Source: Aradus depressus
Taxonomy: Eukaryota > Arthropoda > Insecta > Hemiptera > Aradidae
NCBI GenBank assembly: GCA_963662175.1
Contig: OY759219.1
Location: forward strand, 23,168,908 to 23,232,907
Direction: 5' to 3'
Length of the DNA stretch: 64,000 nt
In this document: positions 53,091-62,431 of the stretch, one piece after another
Position numbering within the stretch: position 1 is the first letter of the stretch
Layout of the letters: the number at the start of each line of letters is the position of its first letter
The notes under the pieces: generated by a model
What the model saw: only the letters and a program-made list of their open reading frames with translations
The model's database searches: none
Told to the model about the DNA's origin: nothing
Program-made: the position numbers and the translations under genes

Positions 53091-53242
53091 CACAAAGTGC
53101 TGAATAAATTTCCATGAATCAAAATTTATTAAATTATATATAACAGACTTATCACATTTATATTTTGTATAATATAGTGTGACATTCACTGTATGAATTA
53201 TATGGGTATCATATCGAATAAAGGTTTAAAAAAATATATCTT

Positions 53243-53905
53243 TTGACAGGTTGTCTGTTGTACGACACATTATACCCTGACGTATTTATTCATCGCAGTG
53301 CTCCTTTCTCACACATCAAAACACTGGCTCAACTCTGTCTATCTGGCAAATACTATCTTAAAATCAGTTACAAAAATAATGTATACACCCTTAATCCCCA
53401 GGAACATTGTACAATCTGCAATAAAAATGAATTAAAAGACGTATACCACCTGTTAATATCCTGTCCGATATACTCCCCCATTAGAAGACACTTCCTGCCT
53501 CAGTCAGTATAGACCGATCCAACTTTCATACATTACTCCTGGCCCATAATAAAAATATCTCAAATATTTTCTATTATTTAATCAGCGCCTAAAACTTAGA
53601 TCATTCATTGTTAATGAATAATGTATTTCAACTTCCATATTATATTGATATTCAATCTACATCCCCACTCCATATTTACTCTCTTTGTTACATTATTATT
53701 ATTATTATTATTAATTTGTAATTACTCATTTTATTTATTTATGTTATTTATTTATTTTGTTAAAGGTTCCTTTATATGTGTCATTATTGTTCAGCTGATC
53801 AATCTGTAATTTTGAAAATGTTAATGTCAATATTGTAAAAGTAATGGTCACTGACTCGATTGTATAGGGGTGATCAATTTAAACAATAAAAATTATTATT
53901 ATTTA
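53243..53905 (+). pseudogene. LINE C-terminus with CCHC knuckle and ATT-type tail
   Basis: Frame 53243-53512 reads SHIKTLAQLCLSGKYYLK, then EHCTICNKNELKDVYHLL, ISCPIYSPIRRHF. The C-x2-C-x9-H-x4-C spacing is identical to the relic at 15957, and the L-x-G-x-x-x-L-x-x-Y run before it also agrees. A ~390-bp AT-rich 3' UTR follows. Its last 115 bp recur at 26624-26772. The end is an aataaaaattattattattt simple-repeat tail. Confidence 0.8.
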
Positions 53906-54049
53906 TTCACCGCAGAGTTATCTTCTCATAAGATACAGAGGCTGCCTGATAGTGTCAGATGTTAGATGTTTCGCTTAGAAGTCCTCATTCGGATATTTGA
54001 GAGACCTGCCGTTAAATATACCCACGGATAAGTGATATTATTGAGAAAT

Positions 54050-54225
54050 AAGTCTTCGGTGTACTTCCCCATTATGAATTAATCAATTAAATGTTTGCTC
54101 TTCATCCAAAACCATTTGGGCTATAAATCAATAGTTGACATAAATAGGGGCTTCTGAATCCTCAAACTAGATTATGTGTCAATACATTCATTATATCCGT
54201 ATTATTAGGGTTTTTGAATCACCTG
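54050..54225 (+). repeat. Family C fragment
   Basis: Blocks tgtacttccccattatgaat, taatcaattaaatg, gggctataaatcaatagttg, ggcttctgaatcctcaaact and atacattcattatatccgta. Family H begins straight after. Confidence 0.7.
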
Positions 54226-54560
54226 ATTTCGCAAAAAATAGCCAGCTTTCGAAGTGGCCCTCATCAAAAAAACATAATTTAAAAAGGAAATTATTAAATT
54301 AAATAAAACTACAATAAATATAAAGTATAGAAACTAATAAAAAAATAACAATTTTAAATGTTTTGAATGAAAACAAATACATTATTCCAGTTATCCTATT
54401 TATCGGAGTTTTATATCAGACTGTCTGATGATGAGGGCAACCTCGAAAGCCAGTTAGCAAAAAATATTAAAATATGTGAAAGAACAGACTAGATTTTTAC
54501 TTTGCAATCTGTGAAATAATCACTTCTCACTATATCAGCCATATTCACATTAAGTATAGG
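54226..54560 (+). repeat. Family H copy with inverted ends
   Basis: The right part reads ttttatatcagactgtctga, tgatgagggcaacctcgaaa, gccagttagcaaaaaatatt, aaaatatgtgaaagaacaga, tgtgaaataatcacttctca. The left part (54240-54285) has the complement of the core, gccagctttcgaagtggccc, then tcatc. The core is ctgatgatgagg, gcaa, cctcgaaag: a GAGG/CCTC hairpin between CTGATGA and GAAA. The same order is seen in the right arm at 38150-38286. Confidence 0.75.
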
Positions 54561-55754
54561 AAAATTCTGTTCTCAGTCATCATCTTAAAACAAAAACAAA
54601 AAGTATCAATTTTATCCTTATGGATGTATTTTAATAAATGTTGACGATGTACGTACAAAAATTACCATTTTGAATATATATATGTACATAAATTAAAAAC
54701 AAGTTTATATGGGATTAACAATACCCAGAGCCAATAATCGTCTTCACATTTTCTACATGCTTAATAAATTCCTGTCTAAATACTTATTTATTTATTTTTT
54801 TCAAATCATTTATTCTTTTATTTATTATAGAGAAGTTTAGATGGCATCTGGTAGTGTCTGAAAATCTCTTATTAACAGCGCGATGATTTAGAAAAGAATG
54901 CTTCTAGGCAGACATACCATGGATATCATGAGATATTTGTTTTCGAATTTCTTATATGTTTTTTTCTCTCCAGATCTTCAAAAACTAGCTTAGAGTTAAT
55001 ATTTTGTTGACTATATTGTTGATGGCCAAGTGTTCAGAGTAACTTCCTATTTATCTGAAAGAAGGGCGTTTCATTATTTCTACCGAATACTTACGCATGC
55101 CAGAACTTTTGAATTGAGATTATCTATGAGAAGGGATTAATTTCCGATGTAATTACCCACCTGTAATTGTCTATGATAATATATAAAAATAAATAAATTT
55201 TGTTTGTGTATTTGAGGTAATCTCAAAAACTAGTTACCCGATTTGGATAATTCCTTCAGCATTGGGTAGCTTATTTCTTTCCGATATAGGCTAAACATCT
55301 TAACGCTTAATCTAAAGGGAGCTGTGTCGTCATGGTAAAAGGGATGCCATTTATTGGATTTACTACCTAAACCGGTGAGGATATATCAAAATTAGATTTG
55401 GAGTAATTGTTTGCAACAAAAAAATCCGTCACTACATATACCTATATATAACAGAAACCCTTCACTGTAGTTTTGACTTTCCGTGTGTTTGTAACAAATT
55501 GGCGCAAAAACTACTGAAATGTGGATGACATTTCATATGTAGCATTCTTATAAGCCAGGTTCAAACTTAGATCATATGATATCCTTATATTTTGAAGGGA
55601 AGAGGGTTGAAATGAGGCTCAAAATATAAAATTAATGCAAGCTATTTAATGGTTGATCGAATTTTCATGAAATTTTCAAAGTGCATCCTTATAATCCCGG
55701 TTTAAGCGTAGACCATCTGGCATCTCCACATATTAATGAGAGGGGATCTTCGAT
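54561..55754. other. No supported gene; family J at 55195-55270
   Basis: The phrase gtttgtgtatttgaggtaat, ctcaaaaactagttacccga, tttggataattcc recurs in reverse complement at 58025-58100. Phrases such as gttgatcgaattttcatgaa resemble non-coding transposon interiors. No long frame. Confidence 0.45.
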
Positions 55755-56173
55755 TATCTGACAGATTACAGAACTTTCTCTATACTTCGTGTAGTTGGAG
55801 AGCTAATATTTTTTGGTGACAGCCAAACTGCATCTTTATTGGCGAGTTTCCTATCAAATAAGGAAGTGAGTAGTATCGGGTTGTGGGAAGGTAGGATACC
55901 CAGGTCGTATAATATAATGAGGGTTTTGGCCTCTCATGCGTCATCGGCCTTGGCCTCACCCTTGTCCCACCACAGTCCGGCCTCTTCTGATGTAATCCGG
56001 AGGACACACCAGCCGACCGACATTCTTGTCCGGCGGGTCTGTAGTCAACCGTGTCAGTGGTTCGTTGAGCCGATTATGACCATCAACAAGGAAAAACCCG
56101 GCTTGGAACAAGCTGTGGAGAGATGTCTTCAGCTATTTGACATTTCCATGCCCCTTCTTCTGCTATAAATAAT
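55755..56173 (+). other. Unassigned, GC-richer, with a 109-codon frame
   Basis: 55755-55800 resembles the family C junction end (gattacagaactttctctat, acttcgtgtagttggag). The plus frame 55839-56168 is open for 109 codons and includes ASPLSHHSPASSDVIRRT. I recognise no domain. Composition is near 50% GC, unlike the surroundings, so it may be part of a decayed mobile element or a short gene fragment. The frame stops 6 bp before the hAT-like end at 56174. Confidence 0.35.
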
Positions 56174-57323
56174 TAGGCATGAGCGATAGTTGGCCACTAT
56201 CGATAGCCCGATACTATCGGTAAAAACTATCGATAGTATCGATAATTCAGTAAGTTGCCGCTTTTCATGCAAAATACTTTCCAATTCCAATATTATATTA
56301 TAATATAATTATTTTATATTTATTTTTTCATGTACCTACCTAATTTAAATTATTCTATGTCTATTATATCTATGTTATTGTTCTATGGAGGATGAAAGGG
56401 GAATAAAAATATCAATCGAATAAGTAATTGTTCTTTCAAATCGAACTTTTATTTTATGAAAATAACATTTTCTGTCGAAAATAATCGCATTAAGTATAAT
56501 AATACTTGGCAAGAATATCAACACATTAATTAAAATTCAAAAACACTTATTGTAGATAATCAAAAAACAATCAAGTAGGTACAATGGCATTAGATTCAAC
56601 AATTTTTATTTCAATCAACAACTTTTATAAAACAATATAAAAAAATTAATTACCAATAGACGAAAAATACTTTTGTAAAACTTAATGGATTAGTAGGCAG
56701 TGATCCAGCTTCTGCAGTGTTTCTTGGTGGCGTCTCAAGAGGTGATGCCTTAAATCGGATGTGTTGCGACTAGTTTTGAATAAAATACATTTAGCATTTT
56801 TCCCATCATCCTTCTTGATAAAGAACGTCCACAGGTCCAATTTTGGCGGAATACTGAAATGAACAAGCTGCGCTTCACATTTCCAAGTCACTAACTCGAA
56901 CTGAGAAATAGCTTTAAATAGAAAGGAAACTGGAAATAAGAAAAATAATAAGGGGAAGAAGTTTGTTGGAAGAAGGTCCGCCATAGAATCATAATAGCGT
57001 ATCTTTCTGCTTTAGCCCTCTGTACTAGGAATTGGATTGGTTTTGGGTTCACAAGTGGCAAGCGTTCATTCAAAGTATTCAAATATTTCTAGGAAAACAA
57101 TTTGTTTCAAATCAAAGTTGATTAACATGAGTTGAGAAGTTACGTAACTTTTTTAAAAACATATATAAACATTTCGATAAACTTATTTTTTTTTATTTTT
57201 TAATATAAAATTTAAAGTAAAAGTTTTAAAATAACTTTCTTCATAACGTTTCCCCTTTAAAAGAGGAAAATTAATATTGATAGTTACTTGGACTATCGAT
57301 ATATCGATAGTACTATCCCTCTA
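56174..57323 (-). mobile_element. hAT-like transposon relic with BED zinc finger
   Basis: Minus frame 56682-56984 (100 codons) contains, at residues 48-86, LDLWTFFIKKDDGKNAKC, then ILFKTSRNTSDLRHHLLR, RHQ. This is the W-x-x-F...A-K-C-x-x-C...T-x-x-L-x-x-H-L-x-x-x-H layout of a BED finger with the second Cys replaced by Phe. BED fingers are usual at the N-terminus of hAT transposases. Possible termini are TAGGCATGAGCGATAG at 56174 and TAGAGGGATAGTAC (reverse complement) at 57323. Both are followed inwards by several TATCGATA motifs. The flanking 8-mers do not match, so the ends are provisional. Confidence 0.55.
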
Positions 57324-57640
57324 ATTAATATATATTATACTTTTTCGGTTTCGCCCGGAGTAACTTTAGCAGGTTCAATTCAAATCTCCTACCAATATAT
57401 AAATACGTCAAACATCCATATGATCAAACTAGGGTTATATATTAACCCCGAAAAGCCAACCGTTAAGAGCTATTCGAAGAAGCCATATGTTCAACCGGGC
57501 TACATATGACATTTCAGCAAATTTGGTCCAGCAGTTGTTGCGCAAACTTCTTACTAACCCACGGACAGACAAAACAGATTTGTACATCGAGATACAAACT
57601 CTGATTGAAGAATATCTCTTATTTATGGATATATGCTGTT
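57324..57640. other. No supported gene
   Basis: A 73-codon frame (57288-57509) crosses the presumed hAT end. The text ggtttcgcccggagtaactt and tccagcagttgttgcgcaaa resembles non-coding transposon interior. No boundary seen. Confidence 0.4.
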
Positions 57641-57806
57641 ATTTATTGTGACTCATACCCGGGCTTTAACTACGTCATATCGCCTGCTACCAAAGCGCTC
57701 TTTTGTCGCTCGGGGACATTGCTTTAGGTCCCATCCGAGGTTTTTTCTCATCCTCGGCCGGGTTTCAAATCTGCGAATTTGAGCCAGAAGGCAACCACGC
57801 CACCTC
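57641..57806 (-). mobile_element. Short SINE S1 variant with perfect 12-bp target duplication
   Basis: ATATATGCTGTT occurs at 57629-57640 and 57807-57818 without mismatch. The body between is only 166 bp: tail side atttattgtgactcataccc, tcatatcgcctgctacc, a broken stem, cccatccgaggttttttctc (B-form linker joined after a long deletion), cgggtttcaaatctgcg, and a damaged head. Since the duplication is intact, the copy was probably already this short when it inserted. Confidence 0.88.
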
Positions 57807-57818
57807 ATATATGCTGTT

Positions 57819-58102
57819 GCAGACTTCCTTGTAAAACGTTTTATTGACAACATTTCCTCTATACATCATTTTGATATATTTTCAACGATTTAAGCACCAT
57901 ATTCAATAAATGACGCCCAGACAGCCGTTTCTCCTCCGACTTGCTTCACTTCTACCATCACTGCTCAGCCTCCTTCTGATAAAGCGTGAATATGTATAAC
58001 TTATATCATCCGGAAATAAATAAGCTTCTAAAAGGCGGATGAATTATCCAAATCAGTTAAATAGTTTTTGAGATTACCTCAAATACACAAAAAAAACTTT
58101 CT
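57819..58102. other. No supported gene; family J in reverse at 58025-58100
   Basis: gaattatccaaatcagttaa, atagtttttgagattacctc, aaatacac is the complement of 55195-55270. The rest is unassigned. Confidence 0.5.
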
Positions 58103-58292
58103 AGGTTTTAACTACGAGGTCATATTGCCCACCAGATCGCTTTTTCGACGCTCTGGTGATCTCTACTACGGGAATCTTAAATTTCGCCTATAATTTTAAT
58201 TTATTTAGGGTAGGGGCCTTTAGTACCTGACATCGTAGGTTTATCACCTCCTAGATAAGCAAATACGTTTTCTCTGAGCTACCGGCGCCCTT
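58103..58292 (-). mobile_element. SINE S1, strongly deleted
   Basis: Blocks gttttaactacgaggtcata, gacgctctggtgatc, gggtaggggcctttagtacc, tgacatcgtagg and tatcacctcctagataagca are joined by deletions, and the head ends ctctgagctaccggcgccc. The tail is missing. Confidence 0.85.
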
Positions 58293-58735
58293 TATGTATC
58301 TATAGATGTTATCAAGGGATACATACTGTCCTATTTTCCCTCCAAATGTTGTATTAATATTTTCTATTTATCTTATTCTTGTTTACCTCGGTCCTATCGA
58401 TTTATGGCAAGGTCTTCATTTCACACTTTGTGCCAAGTTTCAGTTGTAAATGTATCTTCAATAGCCAGACAGACAGACATCAAACACTCGTTAATAGGGT
58501 TTCGTTTTCGGTCTTCGATCTACAGAACCTCATAGGGCCTTCTTTCCTAAACCATCGATTAAGGTGCCAAAGCGGATGAAAATGTTCAGTTTAGGTGTCA
58601 AAAACATAATTGTAACCTTTCATAGACTTTTATCTATTTGTCTATCTTAAAAGTTAACAGTAGGCACCAATTAGTGTCAATTCCAAAATAGAAGGGTTTA
58701 TGAGACAAGATTGGCAGCAAAAAGAGAACTTGATT
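58293..58735. other. No supported gene
   Basis: A 66-codon frame (58379-58579) has no motif. The sequence gtgccaagtttcagttgtaa and cagacagacagacatcaaac looks like non-coding repeat DNA. Confidence 0.45.
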
Positions 58736-58995
58736 AAAAAATCCCAAAATGAACTGCTAAAAAATCGTCGGGGGATATATCGGAAATTTACTTCCCCACA
58801 ACAAATTAATCAATTAAGTTTCCACTCTCTTTCCAAAACCAATCGACCGTTCAGCCTCAAAAAAGTATACAAAGGCATACACACATACTGCTAAATAAGG
58901 TCTTTCATACTTTCCCAGCTATACGAAGCAAAGAGAAAGTAATATAATCAGTCAAAAATTTGATTTCCAGCTGGGGATGTACTTTATTGGAAAAT
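58736..58995. repeat. Family C fragments in both orientations
   Basis: Forward: aaatcgtcgggggatatatc, acttccccacaacaaattaa, gtttccactctctttcc, aatcgaccgttcagcc. Then the junction ttcccagctatacgaagcaa with reverse blocks agaaagtaatataatcagtc, and a second end cagctggggatgtactttat at about 58970. Confidence 0.65.
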
Positions 58996-59040
58996 AAACA
59001 AAAACACTCACATAAACAAAATATATTTTAAAAAAAAAAC

Positions 59041-59230
59041 ATTTTTTTTTTTGCCTTTACGTACGGTGCGTATTAGCCATGTCAATATGTTATATATATG
59101 TAGTTATTTACGACATCCATGGCCCCGGGAGGGAGTTCTATCTACAATCACTCTCGGACGGGATTCGAACCCGCAAACCATGGTGAGACCATGCGATCAG
59201 AGCCCTACGCTCTAGCCCGCACGGCTCCCG
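59041..59230 (-). mobile_element. SINE S2, third copy
   Basis: From left: T run (A-rich tail), cctttacgtacggtgcgtat, tagccatgtcaatatg, tagttatttacgacatccat, ggagttctatctacaatcac, B box in reverse (gggattcgaacccgc) and the head agccctacgctctagcccgc, acggctcccg. An A-run ending in ACATT on both sides (about 59030-59044 and 59241-59255) may be the target duplication. The B box matches the copies at 29483 and 31265. Confidence 0.85.
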
Positions 59231-59255
59231 AAAAAAAAACAAAAAAAAAAACATT

Positions 59256-59575
59256 AAAAACAGCTCTAAAAAAAATATTCTAGTGGTTAAATAGGTACTT
59301 TTCTTGCCTTTTTTTTCGGCGAACGTATTTATTATATAATCCATAGCTGAAGAAGATTTTAGTTTCTCAAGTTCTTCTTTTCCTGTGGACAGCATTGATA
59401 AGTCGTTATTTTTTTTCGAGAAAGATTGCAACTCAGTGTGAATTTCGGTTTTTTTCAAAAACATATTGACTGTCCTATATGGTACTTTCCTGAGACGGAA
59501 TAAAATAGAGCTGCGGCGGAGAGTTTTATTATTTATTTATTAGATCATGGCTTTTATCAATATAATATATATTGA
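59256..59575 (-). other. Possible coding scrap of unknown kind
   Basis: The minus frame 59138-59464, ignoring the part inside the S2 SINE, gives about 75 codons with KKTEIHTELQSFSKKNND, LSMLSTGKEELEKLKSSS, AMDYIINTFAEKKGKK. It looks like real protein sequence (charged helix, few odd residues) but I cannot name it. Upstream codons, FRLRKVPYRTVNM, continue in the same frame. It may be the C-terminus of a transposon protein. Confidence 0.3.
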
Positions 59576-59829
59576 CGCACCCCCGCTTCAGAAGTGACAT
59601 AAATCAAAATTCGTCAATTTTTTGTTTGTGTCGCAAATAAGGTAAGAAAAATGATCTCTTTATTCAAGAAAAAAGACGCTTCTCGGGTTCCAATAGATTA
59701 GAAATTAGAAAGAAAAACGTACGAGCCCTCATTGCTTCAAAATAGTTATTTCAAATTACAGTAATTTTTCAGTGTCGTTTTACAGGCATTCATGATTTTT
59801 GATTTGTGTCACTTCTGAAGGGAGGGTGC
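59576..59829. mobile_element. Family D MITE, copy 2, internally deleted
   Basis: Left end CGCACCCCCGCTTCAGAAGT; right end ttgtgtcacttctgaaggga, then gggtgc. Interior blocks taagaaaaatgatctcttta, acgtacgagccctcattgct, tcaaaatagttatttcaaat and gcattcatgatttttgattt match copy 1. The about 215 bp between 43615 and 43845 of copy 1 are missing here. Flanks attga and tcat do not form a clear duplication. Confidence 0.85.
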
Positions 59830-59844
59830 ATCATATTATGATGT

Positions 59845-59978
59845 ATATTGACGATTTTTTTTTTTTTCATTTTTCGAAATCAAACGCTAGGAAAACATGA
59901 AATTCTAGTGAAAACTCAACATCGAATTTTCCGATTACATAACTTCCCCTATACTTCTTATAGCTGAAGAAGTAAAAA
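59845..59978 (+). repeat. Family C end
   Basis: T run, then cgaaatcaaacgctaggaaa, acatgaaattctagtgaaaa, ctcaacatcgaattttccga, ttacataacttcccctatac, ttcttatagctgaagaagt. This is the 3' portion up to the junction. Confidence 0.75.
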
Positions 59979-61405
59979 GTGAACCCTTTATTAATTCTCG
60001 TTCAAAATCCACATAGATCGATAATAGTCTTGAAGATAACGATTGTAGGAAGTTATTTTAAATAACATGATCCTCTCTTCAGTTATGCAGCCCTTAGAAT
60101 GCCCTAAGGGTTGCTAAGTCTCAAAGCTCCCGTCAAATAGATAATTGCTTCGATGAACTTTATAGAAGAGAGAACTAATAACTTTAGAGACATTTTAGAT
60201 CATTGAATAATTAATCTATTAATGAGATTCAAAATTCACTTCCAACTTGACCGAACAAGCGGTAGACAACACGAATGATACATTTCTTAGTTTGGCCTCT
60301 TACAAATTGTATTATTGTATGATAGCCAGCTTTCGAGGTTGACCTCATTATCAGGCTACAAAATGACCCATCATTTAGTGAAAGGTTTAATAATGAATGC
60401 TAATATGAACATAAAATTAAATTAAATTATTCTTCCACACAAGGGATATGCCAAATGAAAGGTTTATAATTGATGATTAATAAAAATTAAATATTAAAAT
60501 AAAATGAAATAAATTTACTGAAAGTTAATTTAAAAAGAAAAAAAAATTTTAATGAATTTACTTAAATGATTCTAATTAAGATATTTAAACAAAATTTACT
60601 AAAGAATTTAAGCTACAAAAAAAAAAAATTAATAATTAAAAAGAAAATTTATCAAATATATTTTGAATGAAGCTCCAAGAAAAATTACATAAATAACTCT
60701 GGACAAATTTTAAGCTAAGTAGCTTAAAGTTACTTGTACCAATTAATCCAAAAAAAATATCTTCCGACTTTAACATTATTTAATTAGGTAAATAAAACAT
60801 TTTATGTGTCCCAAATTGGTACTCATCCAAAGATGTTAATCCGAAGAAATTCATAAGTTTTGAAATTTGAGGCCTGTTGAGAGAGATTGAGGGAATCTAA
60901 AAAAAAACTTAAAACATTTTTGCAAAATTACATAAATAAAACTAATTTATTGAAAAATCTTAGTGGCCATTTTTGAATAATATAAGAGTGTACTCACGTG
61001 ACGTCACATTAAAATATCTTACAAATAATAATTCCTTTTTAATAAAAAAAAATAATAATAAACCATCCTCCACACTGATCTCTCTCCACTATCACCTTAC
61101 ATTCTAATTACACTTTTTCACTATTCTTTTATCCTGATACTACAAGTGACATTTCATTCCTTGTATTGTGTTTAGACTTTCTGAATTTTGTTCTTCGTCT
61201 TGTTTATTTTCTATTTGTTGATTCTATTCTCATATTCTGGTCTCTAAATTTCTACCTGATATATTTTGGTTTCTTCTCTCAAATTGGTTCATGGAAAAAC
61301 GTTGCGTCGCCATGGTGACCATTGTCTACATAACATTAGTTAAAAAATGTCATAAGTAAAACTCCATAATTTTTCGCTATTCAACGGAATCACCTAAAAA
61401 AAAAA
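59979..61405. other. AT-rich, no supported gene; family H scrap at 60320-60365
   Basis: 60320-60365 has the family H core on the minus strand (gatagccagctttcgaggtt, gacctcattatcagg). 60400-60800 is A-rich low complexity. 61060-61320 has tccactatcaccttacattc and gtcgccatggtgaccattg without a frame. Nothing coding. Confidence 0.5.
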
Positions 61406-61850
61406 AAAGTCTGCCTGTCTGTACGTCTGTGAATACGATAACTCCAGATAGAATCAATGCATCAACACGAAAACCGCATAATGGCACCTATTCTTCTGCT
61501 GAATCGGCCAGAGGGAATCACAAGGAGGGAAGCTCAACTCAAAAACTCTAATAACTGCCGATGTATCGGCATGAAATTTCATATTTAAAGTCAAAACCTC
61601 ATGAGGACACAAACTGTCAAATTTCAGCAATATCGATCGAAGGGGAGGGGGGGTTCAATTTAAAAACCATAATAACTGCCGATGTAATGAAATATTCGAC
61701 ACAAAATTTAGTATGATTTCCTATGTATGTCAACTACTGAATATTAGCGCAAATAGTTTACTTCGATTCGGAGGGGTGCGAAAAGTTAATTGATTATTTC
61801 GTTCTGGGGAAGTACATTGGCGGTGATTCACCGATGATTTTTTTTTAATT
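61406..61850 (-). repeat. Family C copy, reverse, nearly complete
   Basis: Reads gtctgtgaatacgataactc, gaatcggccagagggaatc, ctcaactcaaaaactctaat, aactgccgatgtatcggcat, caaatttcagcaatatcgat, aactgccgatgtaatgaaat, gtatgtcaactactgaatat, attgattatttcgttctggg, gaagtacattggcggtgatt, caccgatga, then T runs. Two modules about 125-150 bp apart are visible. Together with 27975 it defines the unit's outer end as ggtgattcaccga. Confidence 0.8.
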
Positions 61851-62431
61851 TTGTTCTTTTTTTTTTTTTTAATTTTGTTCTTTTTTTTGTTCAATAATGC
61901 ATTGCGTATGCACTTGACACAAGACAATTCCTCTTATCAAGGCTCATTCTTCAGTTCACTTACCCTGTTACTCCTTAGTTGGCGATGGCCTTGGAACTTA
62001 CTAAAAGCTGAATAATCACGCCTCATCTCCAAGATGTTACCGAGCCATCCTTTTTTTCTTTTTTTTTGTTACTTTTGCAAAAAGGAGTCAAAGTTTCTAT
62101 TAGCATTGTAATGTTTGCATAAGTTTAAGTTGTATGCACTGTCGCAACGATAAAAAAAAAAAAGTTTTAGAAAAAGGATCCACTTAAATAGCTGAGAATC
62201 TATTATATGCGCTTTTTTCAACCGTTTTGCCCCAAAAAACGACTTTAGAATTTTGAGATGCTTCATAGCCTATGTTTGTTTGAACTTGTTATTTAAAGAG
62301 GCTATGTGTAAAATTTCATGAAAATCTGAACTACCGTTAAAGAATTAGAGCTCATTGAATGTTTTATAGGGACATCCCACAACTTGTCCTCAAGTTCAAA
62401 ATATTGTTAGTTTCGATCGGGCTTATAAGGA
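61851..62431. other. T-rich and unassigned DNA
   Basis: aattttgttctttttttt is directly repeated at 61848-61885. A 65-codon minus frame (62069-62266) has no motif. No gene. Confidence 0.5.
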
